This document shows, one piece after another, positions 1 through 13,518 of a stretch of DNA of 64,000 nucleotides (positions are counted from its first letter, which is position 1; every line of letters begins with the position of its first letter). The DNA is from Agelaius tricolor (lineage: Eukaryota; Chordata; Aves; Passeriformes; Icteridae). The notes beneath the pieces were generated by a model. The model searched no databases, was not told the origin of the DNA, and worked only from the letters and a program-made list of their open reading frames with translations. The stretch covers positions 26,375,001 to 26,439,000 of the forward strand of contig JALJCS010000009.1 in assembly GCA_023055355.1 (NCBI GenBank), read 5' to 3'. Made by a program: the position numbers and the translations under genes.

Positions 1-2614
1 TAGTGAAGAAGCAAAGAATATTGCAAAGAGCATTGCCTTGGCATGGAAAAGGCAGTGTTTTCCTACACAGCTGACCTGAGCATATGGAAGTGGAAAGACT
101 GTATCTCCATTCTTTAGTGAAGTAAGGGTTTGCACATGGGTGGAAAATGTTTGAGATGCAGCACCTCAACTCAAAGGTCTCTCTCAGCTTGTCTGGAGGA
201 TCAGTGCAAAGCCTTCTACCTGAATTGCAATAACTTCATAACTCCAGGAACCTTGGAAAGAGATGATAGAACAGGCTGATAAGACATCCCTATTTATCCT
301 TTCTGTGTTGTGGACAGCAGTGGAGTACTCCATTAGGATCTATCAAATACTTGTGCCTGTGATGAACACTGAGTCCCTTAGAGGTGTGCTGGCTGTCATT
401 TGAGTTTCTTGCTCCCATAGGCAATGTTTGAGTCTTTCTCCAGGGTAGTATCATACCCACACACCCAGTAGTAAAGTCCCTCAAAATGCAGAATGCATTT
501 TTAAAAGCAGCCAGATCTCACATTAGACAAAGATGTCCCTTGCTGTTACAGTCTGCAGAAACTTGTCCATCTCAGCACACTGAGCCAACAGCTTTGTACT
601 GCTTACTTAATCAAGCTTCTGTAGTGGGGATGCACCACAACTTCTGTGGTGGGAATCCTCCCACAACTTCTGCCAGCCAAATAATCAGCATTTAACTCTC
701 CTCTGTCCACAAGTTGAGCACAGAGCCTTACCCTTTCATACCTGGGCAGATTCTCAGTTACCTTACACTCACAACATTGAGTTCTTCTAGCACATCTATC
801 CCTTATTTGGTGGAAACAAGCTTGCCTTATTACACCCCAAAAGCATCTCTGGACAAATGCAGGCCCTCAGGCTGTCTGTTTAGATTGACCAGCACCCCAT
901 CAAAATCTGATTTTGCTTTTTCCAAGTCATGTGCAATAGTCCCGTTCTCCTCAGAGATTCAGGGAACTTTGTGGTTCTAGTATGCATGCAAGTGTCATAG
1001 TTCTGCTCCCTTTCCGTCAGTCTGTGGATGGCACTGGGGGAAACCTTCAGGCACTGAATGTTTTCCCTCCCCTCTTGCTCCCTGGCTGAAAAAGTGCAAC
1101 ATCAACCTGCTGTGATTTCACCTACATTAGTTGTAGGGATTCTTGCCTGAAAGGTGTTTAAAGTGCCTTACAGTGTGTATTTTGTTTTCTCTAGTACTAT
1201 TCTTGTTATGGGATCTCTTACCCTAGGGAATTGCCTGACATCCCAAGGAAAGCTGCTTTATGGCAGATGTGGACACATATGGATTTCAGCAGTGAAAGGT
1301 ATCTACTGCTGGGCTAGGAGTAGGAAACTTCAATCTCTCTTTCTATCCTTCATTACAAATAAGTGATCTAGATTTACATCATGTACCACTACTCTTACTG
1401 TACTTTTCTGGCTTCCAAACACTGAGACATCATCAGAGTGCTGAAACCACCACTTTCCAATAACTTAATTGGTCAACAAGGTCTGCTTGCATTTCTCTTA
1501 CGAATTATTCTCCTCCCTGTACAATGAATACATTCACTGCTTAGGACACATTGACACTGAGACTCCAACAACATTTTGTTTTAAAGAACTGAGCTAGATG
1601 CTGAGATAGCTCAGACTCTCTGTGGCAAGGTGCATTCAGAACACAGCCTTTCAGAAAAGGCATCACAGGAGTGCTGTCTTGGTTTCAGTTGCCCCAAAAG
1701 CAAGCTGCTGACAAAAGAGGCAGCCTTAGCCTCATTTATTGGTTTTTTTCCCAACTCCATCCCTTGTTCTGTACAAATGTTCATGGAGCATAAGGAAGAT
1801 GGATCACAAGGCTGACCCAGCTGAAAATCAACCTGACCAAAAACAAAAGCTGTCAGTATAAGTGCTTGCACTGGCACAGGGCAGGGATTGAAACATCCTG
1901 CTGGGGTGTTAGTGAAGGGAGGAAAGGCTTCCAGACTCTGCTTTGGTCAGTTTCACCAATTAGGAAACCACAGCCTGACAGGAAACCACTAAAAGGAACT
2001 AATAGGAAATGCTGTAGGAAACCTCCCAAAGGACTAATAGAAAATTTTGTGATTAAAGGCTTTTTACTGGGCTTTAGCATGAAAGCAGAAGGAGGAAAAG
2101 AGGGCTTTTATCAAATGATTAAATGCCAATCTCAAGAGTAGTGTCTGCTTCATTCCTTACCTGAAAAGGGAATCTAGGCGCCTCACATCATACTGAATAT
2201 CTTAGGTGTTGGGTACAAATCTGCCTATGAGAGCAAAGCGTGGCCTCATGCCGCTGTGCTGTGTTACCCCTGTGTGACTTCAGCACCCCTGCCAGGTCAG
2301 GCCCCACCAAGAGACAACTCTTCTTCATCACTTGCAGTGCCAGTACAGGGCCAGGGTTTGAAAGGCACTGAGCAGCTCACTGGCTTTGGGTTGCTGTAGT
2401 GAACAGTAGAGGTCTGAATTTTTACTGATACCTCCACAACTATGGTGAGTGTAAGGTTAGTGAGAAACATCTGTAAGCTGTGAGTAGTGTGTTTCAGCAT
2501 TGGTAGTCTCCTTGTTCAGCTGAGATTTTTGTGATTATTTAATTCTACTTTTGGTTTTTAAATCTGGAAATGTTTTGCTAATATGTGTAGATCTAGCAAC
2601 TGAAGAATAATATG

Positions 2615-2681
2615 ATGCATGCCAAGAAAAATCTAAATTCCTCACCTATTACAATTTTATAATTCTAGTCTTGGCATGCAT
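2615..2681. repeat. Inverted repeat with 13-bp perfect arms
   Basis: The arms ATGCATGCCAAGA (2615-2627) and TCTTGGCATGCAT (2669-2681) are exact reverse complements separated by 41 nt. Inside them CTAAATT and AATTCTAG pair with one bulge, so a transcript could fold into a longer interrupted hairpin. No mature small-RNA sequence known to me is recognisable in it. Confidence 0.8.
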
Positions 2682-3881
2682 GAATGCATAGATCTCTTTC
2701 ATTGGGGAGAGAAAAATAAGTTCTTAATTGAACAAGAATCATTCCTAGCTTGGTTGGCATTGGATTTCCGGGTTTCCTTTTCTAGTTGACTCTTTTTTCT
2801 GTTTCCTATGTATTAGTGAAATATCAATATGCTTGCCATGGAATGCATGAGTCTTTCTTCAGAGAAAAATTAATAACCTTCTGTTAATCAAAACAGAAAC
2901 AAAAATATCTCTCTAATATTAATTTTTGTAATCTACCTTTAAAAATACATCAGTCCCCTCCCACATACACTTCCTCCTGATTCTAAATAAATTGCTGGTG
3001 CTAACAGTGCCATCTCTTGCATGAAACCTAAAATGGAGTTCCTGGCCACATACAGTTATTGATTCTTGTAGGTCTCTTATAAAGCACTGGCAATTCAAAT
3101 CTACACCTTTCCTTTCACTTCAATCTGTTATGAAGTTATTTGTCAGCTTTTATCTGAAATTTTATAGTGTTAAAACTGTTGAGAAAGTGTTTGGCTTTGA
3201 AAGTAGCCATGCTGCAAGGTGAGCAACATGGCTTCCTATAGAACCTCATGGAGAATTTTGGACTGGGGAAAGATGGCATTCCACAGACAAGAATTAGGTG
3301 CTACAAATATCTTCTGAGGAATAGAAGGGGTATTGCTGCTTGCAACTGATGAACCACCATTACACCAGAGATCTTATTTTAAAATAAAGTTCAGTAATTA
3401 TAATGAAAGGTGAGTGGAACTGAAAACATGTAAAGAAATGTTACTAAACTGGGAACTGCCTGGGCTGATGTGTAGGAGGTTGGGAGTACTCATTAGAGAA
3501 TAGCCTTCCCCTAAGTGCTAAGCATGCTTGAGCAATAAGCCATCGATGTCCTTTTTGTCTGGAAGTATTAACCAACAACACAAGATGTCAATATTGGAAC
3601 CAGCAGGCAAAACTGATGCCTGAGTCTGCGCTTTAGTCGCCAGACCATGTGGCTTACCACTGAGCAGATCTGGATCCTGTGGAGGAGAATGCTCTGCCTA
3701 GGTGTGGGTAAAACAGCTCAGAGTTTATCCTATTTGCCAAAGTTATCAGCTGTGCAGAGACAATGGGCTTCATGCTGCTTTTAGTGTTGAAGAATGCTGA
3801 GACCAGCCTGACTCATCAATCCCAAAGTTAAACTCTGAGGAAGAACATTGTTTCCTGGCAGGAACTGCCACCGGCTCTGGT

Positions 3882-3922
3882 GAGTATTGATAGTATTGAT
3901 CTGATTGAGTATTGATAGTATT
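3882..3922. repeat. Short direct duplication, period 25 bp
   Basis: The 16-mer GAGTATTGATAGTATT occurs at 3882-3897 and again at 3907-3922, separated by 9 bp. This is a small local tandem duplication with no associated gene. Confidence 0.85.
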
Positions 3923-6649
3923 AATAACTTATGGAAAGATGTAGGGCTGCCATAACACCATAGCTGGCCTGAAGACATAACTGATATTCACTTTCACTAT
4001 AAAAGCCCAGTCCTACTTTTTAACAGTAGGGTCTTCTAAAATATCCCTTCTCAGAGTGTGTGTGGAGGTTCCTGCATGACATAGAGTTGTCCCTCAAGGT
4101 AACTCCTCAATGAGATTTGCCCACTGTCATTGGTATGGGCAAGTGACATCAATCTCTAATAATTATTTTGCTTCACAAACAGGGACCTATACTAGCAGTT
4201 TTAGCTATTGTATACTTTGAAGTAAATAATTCTGATTAATATCTTTTGGTCTAATCATTATAATGAATTGAAATCAATAACTTTTTTTTATTTATGTAAA
4301 TATATTTGGGTTGCTATCTTTATTCCTGCAGGACAAAGTCATAGACAGGATCAATTACACCTCCCTAATGCTTTAGACAGAAAATGTTGACCAAGCCTTG
4401 GACTAAGATTGTATTCAGGTGCACCATAAACTCATCCCTGAGAAGGAGTTTAGAAAGTAAGGGGATCTTTTTCGCAGCTCATTATTCAGTGGGATGGTCT
4501 CCCTGATAAACTTCCTCTGAAGCTTCCATTCTGCCCATGACATCCCATAAGATGTGGGTGCTCCAGTGCTTAGTTGTTGTGGCCCTTGGAGCCCAGGCTC
4601 CTGGCTTAGGCTCCCTGTGCAGTGTCTGAGGGAAGATAAATGGCACAGAAACAGATCTGCAGAGAGCTGCTCATTAAGCAAGGGCATAGCTCAAGGTCAG
4701 CTGGCAACTGGCAAAACCCAGGCAACTGGGAAGTTCTGGGCTGAAGCAAGTCCTCATCCCTGCCCACACAGTCATTACACACAGTGAGGCCCATCTGCTT
4801 GTCTAGGACTTGCTGCTCTGAGAGTGGGATTTGACTGTGTGGGAGTAACAGCAGGAATGCTGTGTTGTGGAGCTTGCTGCTCCCTCAATACTGATTGTGG
4901 ATCTTCTGCAGGTGTGTTGGTTTAAGGGCTGGACTGGTTTGTCTCATGTCAGGAAACAAAAAGACAAGGGTAGGAGAGATTTTAAGAGAAATGCAAACAG
5001 TTCTTCCATGGCCCCAGAGAAGACAGTCCCTCTGTTTTTACTGAGGGACAAATAAGTTGTGGCAGAGGGCAGGGCCTGTCTAACATATGCATAGCTCTCA
5101 GATCCTCTGCTGTTTGCAGGTGTATATTGCTGTGCCTGTCAAAGGAATAAGCAAGAAATTCTTGTCCCTTAATGCATCCCAAAGGGAGCCTCTCTAGAAC
5201 AGCACCATGGCCAGCACTTTATGCATAATGTGGGGGAATCCGGGTTTGAGTGGTTTGTACCGACTAATTCAGCTCCAGTCGGGGAGAGGTGGGAGCTCAG
5301 CACAGAGGTGCTCCCATCAGGCACACAGAGAAGCAAAGTTTGGAAGTCCATGATGTGCAGGTGTCACCTACACAGGAATGCAGATGTGTTCCCAGTGTTC
5401 ATTCCCTCTATGAAAAAAGCAGTAGGATGGGCTTGTCTGTGGAGGGGTTTATCAAGCCCATAGCTTTGCACAAGCAGCACTGTGAACATCCTCTGGGCTA
5501 AAGGGATCTATGGACTTGAGGCCTACAGTTGGTGAACAGGGGAGGGTGGGTGTGTGATGGGAAGAGAGATTAGGGGTATTGAATTGCATTTTTAGATCTA
5601 TGCACTTCTAATTGCCACTATAGGTGCTCCAGCCTATTACTGGATCTGCCTAGTCCCAAGTCTGCATTTCAATCCTTCAGGCAAGTGTTTTACTGCTGCT
5701 TGCATTCTGCCAAAAGCTTATTGGATATTAATGGGCCTTCCTGTGGCTTGAATGAGCTGGGTCCCTTTAGCCCATTTAAGAAATACAGGAAAATGACTGA
5801 TGCCATTTGCTTTCAGCAGACCAGACGTCTTTGTTTCCCACTGAAACAGGTGTGAGAGCTGCAAATCCTCACATGTCTCAATGCTTCACAGGAGACAAGC
5901 ATATCAGATGACCTCTATTCTGACCATTGGCACAACTGGGACAAAAGTTAATTAATTGGGTGTGGTGAGCCTCTTCCTGTCTTCTTCCATCTTTCCATCT
6001 ACCAGTCAGGGTCAGAGCTTCAGGTAAAGACACACAGCTGCGTGTGGGGTCTTTTCTTCCCCCAGAACAGAGAGCACATCCAGCATCCTCTGTGACCCCA
6101 GCATGCACAGGCTGCAGAAAGCACTATTCCGCTCGTACTCAGCTTTTCATGAGACCAAGCTCTGAATGCTCCCAGTTGCTTTTCAGCTACCAGTTGTCCT
6201 TCAATAGGCCTGGTCAATAGATCAGATCAAGACTTTGCTTAACTCACATTTCATGGTTTCCACTGGCTTTTCATGCTGCGTTTGTTATACAGTGACTGTA
6301 GTTGTCCCAGAGAGATTTCCTCTTCATGCTTGAATCCAGCATCCAATGTCACAGAGACAGTGAAGCTGAAAGCCATGTCTGTTCCAGTAAATAAAAGCGG
6401 AAGTGTAGCATGTGCTCAAATCCTAGTACTTGCTTACAGTTGGGAGTGTAAATGTCTGGTTGTGGTGGAGATGTGACAGTAAGAGCTAGTAGACAGAACA
6501 AACTGGTGCCTGGCCTTTGGGCACAGTCTAGTGGCTAGGTCATTTTTATCCATAATCATATTTTTTCACTGCTCTTTGGATCCCTCCTGCTATCTATGGC
6601 ATGGTGCTTTGAGTTCTGCTAATCTTAAACTTATAGGCTAAATTGGGGA

Positions 6650-6680
6650 CTGTACTGGGAACAGTATGTCCCCAGTACAG
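6650..6680. repeat. Perfect 10-bp stem inverted repeat
   Basis: CTGTACTGGG (6650-6659) and CCCAGTACAG (6671-6680) are exact reverse complements around an 11-nt loop. It is a small hairpin with no T-run after it and no other sign of function. Confidence 0.8.
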
Positions 6681-9600
6681 ACTGACAAATGCCAATGTTG
6701 TTGGCTCTCGTGTGTATATTCAGGGCTTAAGTCCTTCCATGTGGCTCTATGGAAGGATTGGACTGAGTCAGAGATGATTCTGTGAACTGTGCAGTGTTTG
6801 AGTGCATTGGTGCAGAGTGGCTCATCCTGCCTTTCCTTTGAAATTATTCTAATCAAAATGGTGAAAACACTTGCCAAATTAAATATAGCAGTACTCAGAA
6901 ACTGGAGGATTTGAACTTCTAACAACCCTTCATTTTCTTATCTGTTAGCATAATTAATCATATGTAGCTTAAAATTATCTCAAAGCATAATATAAAGGAG
7001 GTATTCCCATTTTTAAAATAGGCTTGCAGCAGGGTGGGGTGAAGTGCTGTGTGGCAGGTCAATAGCAGAGACTGCAGTAGGACTTTCTTCTCTGGGGCAA
7101 TGACTCAATGTTCTAAGCACTACATCCAAGGCACCCTCATCCACTGCTGTAGTTAAACTCATCTTCAGTGAGAAGCTCACATTCATAAAGGTTTGCAAAA
7201 GTATAAATAATATGCCATATTAGGGCTGTAAATCAAATGCCATTTCCTTGAAACTATTTCAAGGAAAAGATTCTGCTTTTTTTTCCAGCATAATCTAAAA
7301 GAGCTTTATTGATGTCCTGTCTACCATCTGTTTTACATATGAACCTTGTGACTCCTAGTCTTTCAAGCTTGTTAATTAGGCCAATAAGAAGCATACCACA
7401 GGAGCTCTGAAATGCAGCTCTGAAATTAAATGCTGGTGGAACATTTCTTTTCCCAAGCATGCTAGTGATGGGAAACCTTTCTGTGATCAGTCTCCTTTAC
7501 TTCAGGCAGTGGTGCAGCAGTGTAGCTACTTACATTTTCTCTTTCCTTCTCAGTGTTGCAGAAGGAACCTGGGAAGGGAAAGGCTTTTGTGTATTTTTTC
7601 CCTCACTGCAGCACAGGCTGGATTTTTCTTAGCTGCACCACAACTCCACTGAGATCATCAGGAGCTCAGAGCTTGAAGGCTGCCAGATGTACAGAGAGTA
7701 TGAGCATCAGTGTATCCACCTGGGTGGATTATCCAGGTAATTGAAGGAGATGCAGCTCTAAAAAACAGAGGGCCCCATTTGGTATGCAAACCACTGAAAA
7801 GTGCTGGAGTCTCCTCTTATGTTTACTGGCTGCTCTTTCTGAGGTCCAGTTTTGGTATAACCTATGCAAGAATATAAAACAGTAACAAAAGTGTAGGAAT
7901 CTGCTCACTTGTTCTTCTCTTCCCCCTCCTTCCTCCACCTTGCAGTATAAAGCTATATGTTGTGAAACAGAGATGCAGTTGCTTGTCCCACTCTGCCACC
8001 ACCTGTAGAGGGATGCTGGTTACCAGGAGACTGCCACGCCTTCTTGCTGGAATAATGGCAGGAATGGCAGTTGAGGATGGCACACCAAGAATTGGCTTGG
8101 ATTTTACTTACAGTGTGTGATAAATTGTCCCTAGAAAATCTAAGGTGTAAAATCAGTTGTTATCTCCCTAAACAGATGCACAAAGTCTTAAATTGAAAGT
8201 CTGTTCTGAAATGCCATCTGACAAAGCCTGTATTTTCCTAGAAAGAGACGTGTGGTCAGGCAGCTCCCTCTTACCCGCCTTCCCAGCGGAGGGAGAATGC
8301 TGCCCTCTCTTGGACACAAAGCCATGTTTGCCACCAAACTGCCCCACGGGCTGGTGTTTCTGCCACCAGAAGGACACCAGCTTGCTGCCAAGGTGTGGCA
8401 TCAGGATGTAGATTACAAGCTCCCAAGTAATGCAGTCCAGGCAGGTCATCTGACATGCTGTACAGGGTTGGTGGCAGAGTACGGTACCCAAAAAGCTTTC
8501 GTGGGTTTCCATCCAAGTGGTCAGTGGAGTGGCATTTAAACAGAAAACACTATTTTTAAATTTATTTTTTAAAACAAAAAAATAAGTCTTCATATCCTCC
8601 ATTTACACATAATTGCCTGGACTGAACTCTGAGCCCAGAGCCAGGGTGAAAGCTACACCGGATCAGTTTTCCTCCTATAGGTGAAAGGGTCTGGGATTCT
8701 GCTCAGGTCTACTGGAAAGGAAATGCTTGTGTTGTCTCCATAGAGCAGATGTGCAAGGATGAGGACTGGGCTCATTTCCTATGTCTTCCTCCAGTGTGTG
8801 CAGAAATGGGCCAAGTGCAAGCACAGAAGGGGAGATGTAGCTTTGCCACACATCTCAGTGCAATGCTGGGGCTTCCCAAAGATTCACTACCAGGGAAGCT
8901 GCTCTTACGTTCCTTTACAGCAGTCTGTGGTGACAGGATTTCTGTTCTTCAGCCATTTGGGATCTGTTTAACTCTACCATCAGACTTTCCTTTTAAATTA
9001 TTGGTTTCTTGCATTCCTTCATTATGAGGAGTTAGAAGTCAACCAATACAGTTTAAGCACTGTTTTGCTCTTTAACTCTTTTCTTTCTCTAAGCTGCTCT
9101 CAACCCTCACCATCCCTTCAACCTTAGCTGAAGAGTGCAATTTACAGTTGCTTTCTCTCCTAAAAAAGTTGGTAAATCAATTGGAGCCTTACTTTGAGGA
9201 CAAAAGGGGGCAGACAGCACAGTTGAGAGAGCTGGCTGAAGTTAAATTTATCACTAGATGTGAGCAATCCTAATGTATCTCTTGTCCACTGTGAGTGGAC
9301 AGAGCAAGCTCAAATACAAAGCTGTCAAAATTACTTACTCCTCTCCCAATCTGCAGTTAGATGTAGTTTTTCCTTGGTAAGGTGTGCTGATTCAAAGCAT
9401 TCCCAGAATCTCCCAGAGTTAATATCTCCTTGGCTTCACACTGGAAAGCCATGTGTTACTCAGAAGTTTTGAATTTGTATTAATACATCAACAAAGCACC
9501 TTCTCTTACAAAGAATATGGAGCACAATACAGACAACAGATCAAAGATTGTACTGGGAAATTGCTGCAAAACTTACCGTTTAAACTCAGTCTGAATGAGA

Positions 9601-11829
9601 GTAAGGAATATATGAGCTATAGCCCCTGTGGGCAGAAACACAACTACACTTTAGGTCCAGTGCTAGCTCTGAGGGCTCAACAGCAAGAAGCAACAGTGCA
9701 CAATTGAAGACAAAACTTTTGTAAGAGGCAATGGCAGAAGGGACTCAAAGATGCAGCTATCACCTTGGAAAGACACCAAGTTTGGTAGTTTGGGTTGGTA
9801 GACACCCCAAAATATGGAAGAATACCACGGGAGTGAAAATATCAATTGTTAGGGCCTTGCTTTCTGAAGGAAGTGATCATGGTGGAGCAGTGACTCTGCA
9901 GTGATTCAAAAGGAACACTGCCATCTAGTGCACTTCGAACAGACAATTTTCATACAAAAAAAAGCATGATTTGCATCTGTTTGTGCAAAGGCTGGAGGCA
10001 CTGCCAGGTAAGAGAAGGCATTGTATTTTTGTTGTGTAGAGAAACGGCATTTTAACTTGCAGGTGATCACGAAGTATGAAGATAAAGATGAACAACCCTC
10101 TTCCTAACACTCTCATTGAGCAAGAAATTATTTTAGCTGAAAACTGTGCTTGATCTATGAAACAGGCTTTCACTAGCTGCCAGTGGGTAATGTGTCAGGA
10201 GGGTGGCATGCTCACCTATCTTGTGTGCTCACTTGCACCCAGACTGTTCCATTTCCACAGGCTTTCTCTGTGTAACAGCAAAACTCATGGTTGTAAGAAA
10301 CTCCTGTTTGTAAAACTGGATCACTTTCTTTTTTTTTTAAGAAGAGGTGGCACGATCTGCTCTATTAAAGCAGGAAGTGGCAGCCCTCCCCCTACTTGGG
10401 AATAACTCTTTTGCCCTGGCAAAAATTGCCAGATGCTGAGATGCAGGGTGGGAAATGCCTGCATGTGGCACCAACAGCAGATGTCTGCCTGGTGGCAGAC
10501 AGCTGAGCTCTGCACTGTGCAGCTGCAGGGGGCCAGTGGGGAATGAGGCTCAGGGGCTGGCAGAATGAACTCTTCTCAAGAAAGAGCCACTCAAGCTCAT
10601 TTTCAAACCTGTCAGAAACTACCCCCCAATTACTTCAGTGCAAGTCAAAATAATCTGTAGATATCTGTTGTTTACTGTCACTAGGGTGGTTTGTGACATG
10701 CCCTGCGCACCTGACCTGTGGGTGAACAGTGCCTTCTTTCAGGTTAGGACAACTGAACAGGTTTTGGCTCTGCAGCCTCTTCCATGGAGGAAGAAAGGAT
10801 ATCTCACTCTCCATTCTGCCTGTGAAGCAGATGAAAGTTCTTTCAAGCTGGATCATGATCCTTATGGGGCTGTAGGGCAGATTCAGAGGGAATTGCAAAG
10901 TGTTTGTTAGCCTCAAAATGGCTAATTAGTTTTAATCATTGGCAGCAACTCAGAAATTACAGCTGGTTCTCATGCTGATGCCCTGGAGCAGCAAAGCTGT
11001 TGCCCACAGTTAAAGGCATCCAGTTGTTCCTTCCTAGTGCAAATGCCTGACATAAGGGTAAACTTTCAGGCTTAATTTTATGTCAAGAAATTCACCCAAT
11101 CCATTCTGCATGGGGTGAATCACCACTGTGAGCATGCTGTGTGAACTGCCTGCATCCTGACGAGGCTGATAGCTCTGCTCTTATACTCACAGCAGAAGTA
11201 TGTGCTTACTTAGCAACAAGCAGCTGATGAAATCATCTGATCCCTCCACTAGATGGGATGCAAGCACCATAATTTCTAAGCATTTCTGGTTGAAATGTGA
11301 AGTTCCAGCACAGCCTGCTGAATATAACTGGCTGCCATGCCAGATACTACTAGCCAGGGGCTGTAAAAGGCAAAAGTGCTTAGTTCCAGTTCCTCTTCAT
11401 CAGAAAGAACACAAAAAGGGAAATTATTCAGTGCCCCAGAAACATGATACATAAGTGATTGGGGATGACATCATTCAGTAATCAGGCAACACAGTGTCCT
11501 GCAACCCTCTAAGTCCTAACCTGATGTGAACAGAAATGAGCAAGCAAGCCAGGGATGAGACTTGTCACTTCAGCATTTTCACTAGATATAGCAAGTGCTG
11601 TCAGCTGTCCAGAGAGATACGAGCTTATTTTTGGAAGCAGTAAGAAAGTTAACATTTTTATAGATCTCTAACCTTAACACAGTACAATCTCACTCCATTA
11701 CCAATTGTACTTACTCATTATCCTAGATTAATGATAGTAGATACTATGAGTAATAACTCTATCCCTCTTCCTTTATCTGTTTAATTTTTTGTGCAGAAGT
11801 TAGGAATATTGCTATTACTACTTTCTCTT

Positions 11830-11857
11830 GGGGGAGGGGGGGGGGGTGGTGGTGGTG
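11830..11857. repeat. G-rich tract with GGT repeats
   Basis: Runs of five and eleven or so Gs are followed by GGT triplets. The strand could form a G-quadruplex. It is low-complexity sequence, and slippage or sequencing error at the run length is likely. Confidence 0.85.
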
Positions 11858-13467
11858 AAAGGCACAACAAATAAATAATTTGTTCAAAACCCCTGACTAA
11901 ATGCATAGCACAAACAAGCAGTATCTGCATGTCCTGGTTCTCAGCCTCATGAACAACGTTGTGCACTATCAGGGCCCTTCATCACCATGAAATTCACAGG
12001 CAGCTCGACACAGTCCCTTTAGAAAGCCTCTTGGATTTTTATCTTGTCAGTGCAGCAGACTAGACATTGATTGTGTTGACTCTAATCTTAAAGATATATG
12101 TTTACCAAATTTAAATGTGAAAATAAATACAATCTTGAGGTCACTAGGTCACGTGGTATATTTTTATAGTCAGGTTTGTTTCACTTTACTTTCAGTCTTC
12201 AGAATGCCAAACATTTTCATCCTGTCACCACTCAGACAGGACTCGTGTATTGTCAGTCCAAATTGGACAGTTGAGTAGAAAGCAACATGAGCTTGTGGGA
12301 TCTGGGAAGGTGTAAGGAATAAGTAAGAATTCTGGTATGAGCATGAGTTGATTAGCAGTGCAATGATTATATGCTTTGTAATTTAATGCCTAGCATTATG
12401 TTCCAGAGTTAATGTCCCCTGGAGAGGAACTGAACGCTTGTAATTCCTCCCAAGCTAAAGCCTCGGAGGCCACTGAAGCAGTTAGGCAATACTGCATCAG
12501 GTACCTTCAGCTCCAGCTTTCAGTGCTTCCCCAGGAAAGACATGCACTCTGAGGCAGTTTCATTGCAAAATGATGGATGCTATTCCAGGGGAATCAGGGA
12601 ATACCCATGGCCCTTTAGGTTATGTTTACTTTGAGCTAATGGCTTCTCAACTTCATTTTGGTACAGCTTTGTTTCATTTTTCCCTAATGGTGCAATTGCA
12701 ACCGCTCTAACTGTTGCTCCTTTGATATCTGGAGCATTGTCACATATCAGATACCAAAGGCAAGGCAGAATCTCCTTTGTTCTGCATGACAAAGGAATAT
12801 TAGAGGGTCAGGAATGCAGGTACAAGTCTCCTGGAAGTTCCCTTGATGTGCTGACTTCACTCACTTTTCATCAACAAATGCAACTGAAAGGGTAACACCA
12901 GTGTCTTGTATGTGCCTCTGGTATGCCTGAGGTAGGAAGCAGCATTTTCTCACACTATTACTTTTGACTATAATTGCTGTTGTTTCCCCACTGTCCTTCT
13001 CAAGAGGTTTGCAGGTCACCTTTGTGTGCTGCTGTCTAGCTATTGCTTCTTGAGATGTGTATCATTCATGTGTATTATGGCTTTCATATTTCACTGGTGT
13101 TGGCACAATTGTAAGGGAACAGCATTTTATTCCCATTGCAGGCTTCCCCTGGCTCAGGTGATACCCACCTTGCCTGTGGTGATGGACCAGTCAAGACAGA
13201 TGCTGGCCACATTGCCTGTTGGTAATATTTGTCTGTGTTCAGAAGCTGTATTCCACAGTTAGGTCCTCATTTAGCAGACAATAACAAGCAGATAGCTCCC
13301 ACCCACTGAGAGCTCGCTGCCTAGGGTTATGGAAAAACATATCAAGTGGAGGTCAAAGAATAGTAGAGGGCAATAATAAAACACTGGCCACCCTGCTTTC
13401 CATGGGCCTCTTGCCTCAGGGGTAACAGTCAACCTTGCCTGTGTAGGACCAGCTGTCTCTTGCTTAA

Positions 13468-13484
13468 TACATACATACACACAT

Positions 13485-13517
<33 letters not shown>
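13468..13517. repeat. (CA)n microsatellite
   Basis: An imperfect ATAC/ACAC start runs into 16 uninterrupted CA units at 13486-13517. It is a typical dinucleotide microsatellite and is likely length-polymorphic. The open frame across it on the minus strand is a repeat artefact. Confidence 0.97.

Positions 13518-13518
<1 letters not shown>

Larger units (their letters stand above)
1..13467. other. AT-rich stretch without recognisable genes
   Basis: I see no open frame with a known domain and no exon I can support. The longest frame, on the minus strand at 8168-8602 (144 codons), has a composition that matches no family I know and overlaps frames in other phases. The stretch holds two small inverted repeats (2615-2681 and 6650-6680), a 25-bp partial duplication at 3882-3922 and a G-rich run at 11830-11857. 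It could be intergenic or intronic. Confidence 0.6.

Noticed and set aside
8368..8381. CCACCAGAAGGAC as a CTCF site
   Set aside because: A core position differs from the consensus and there is no supporting cluster.
8168..8602. 144-codon minus-strand frame and overlapping plus-strand frames
   Set aside because: Frames overlap on both strands and no family resemblance could be seen. Treated as chance.
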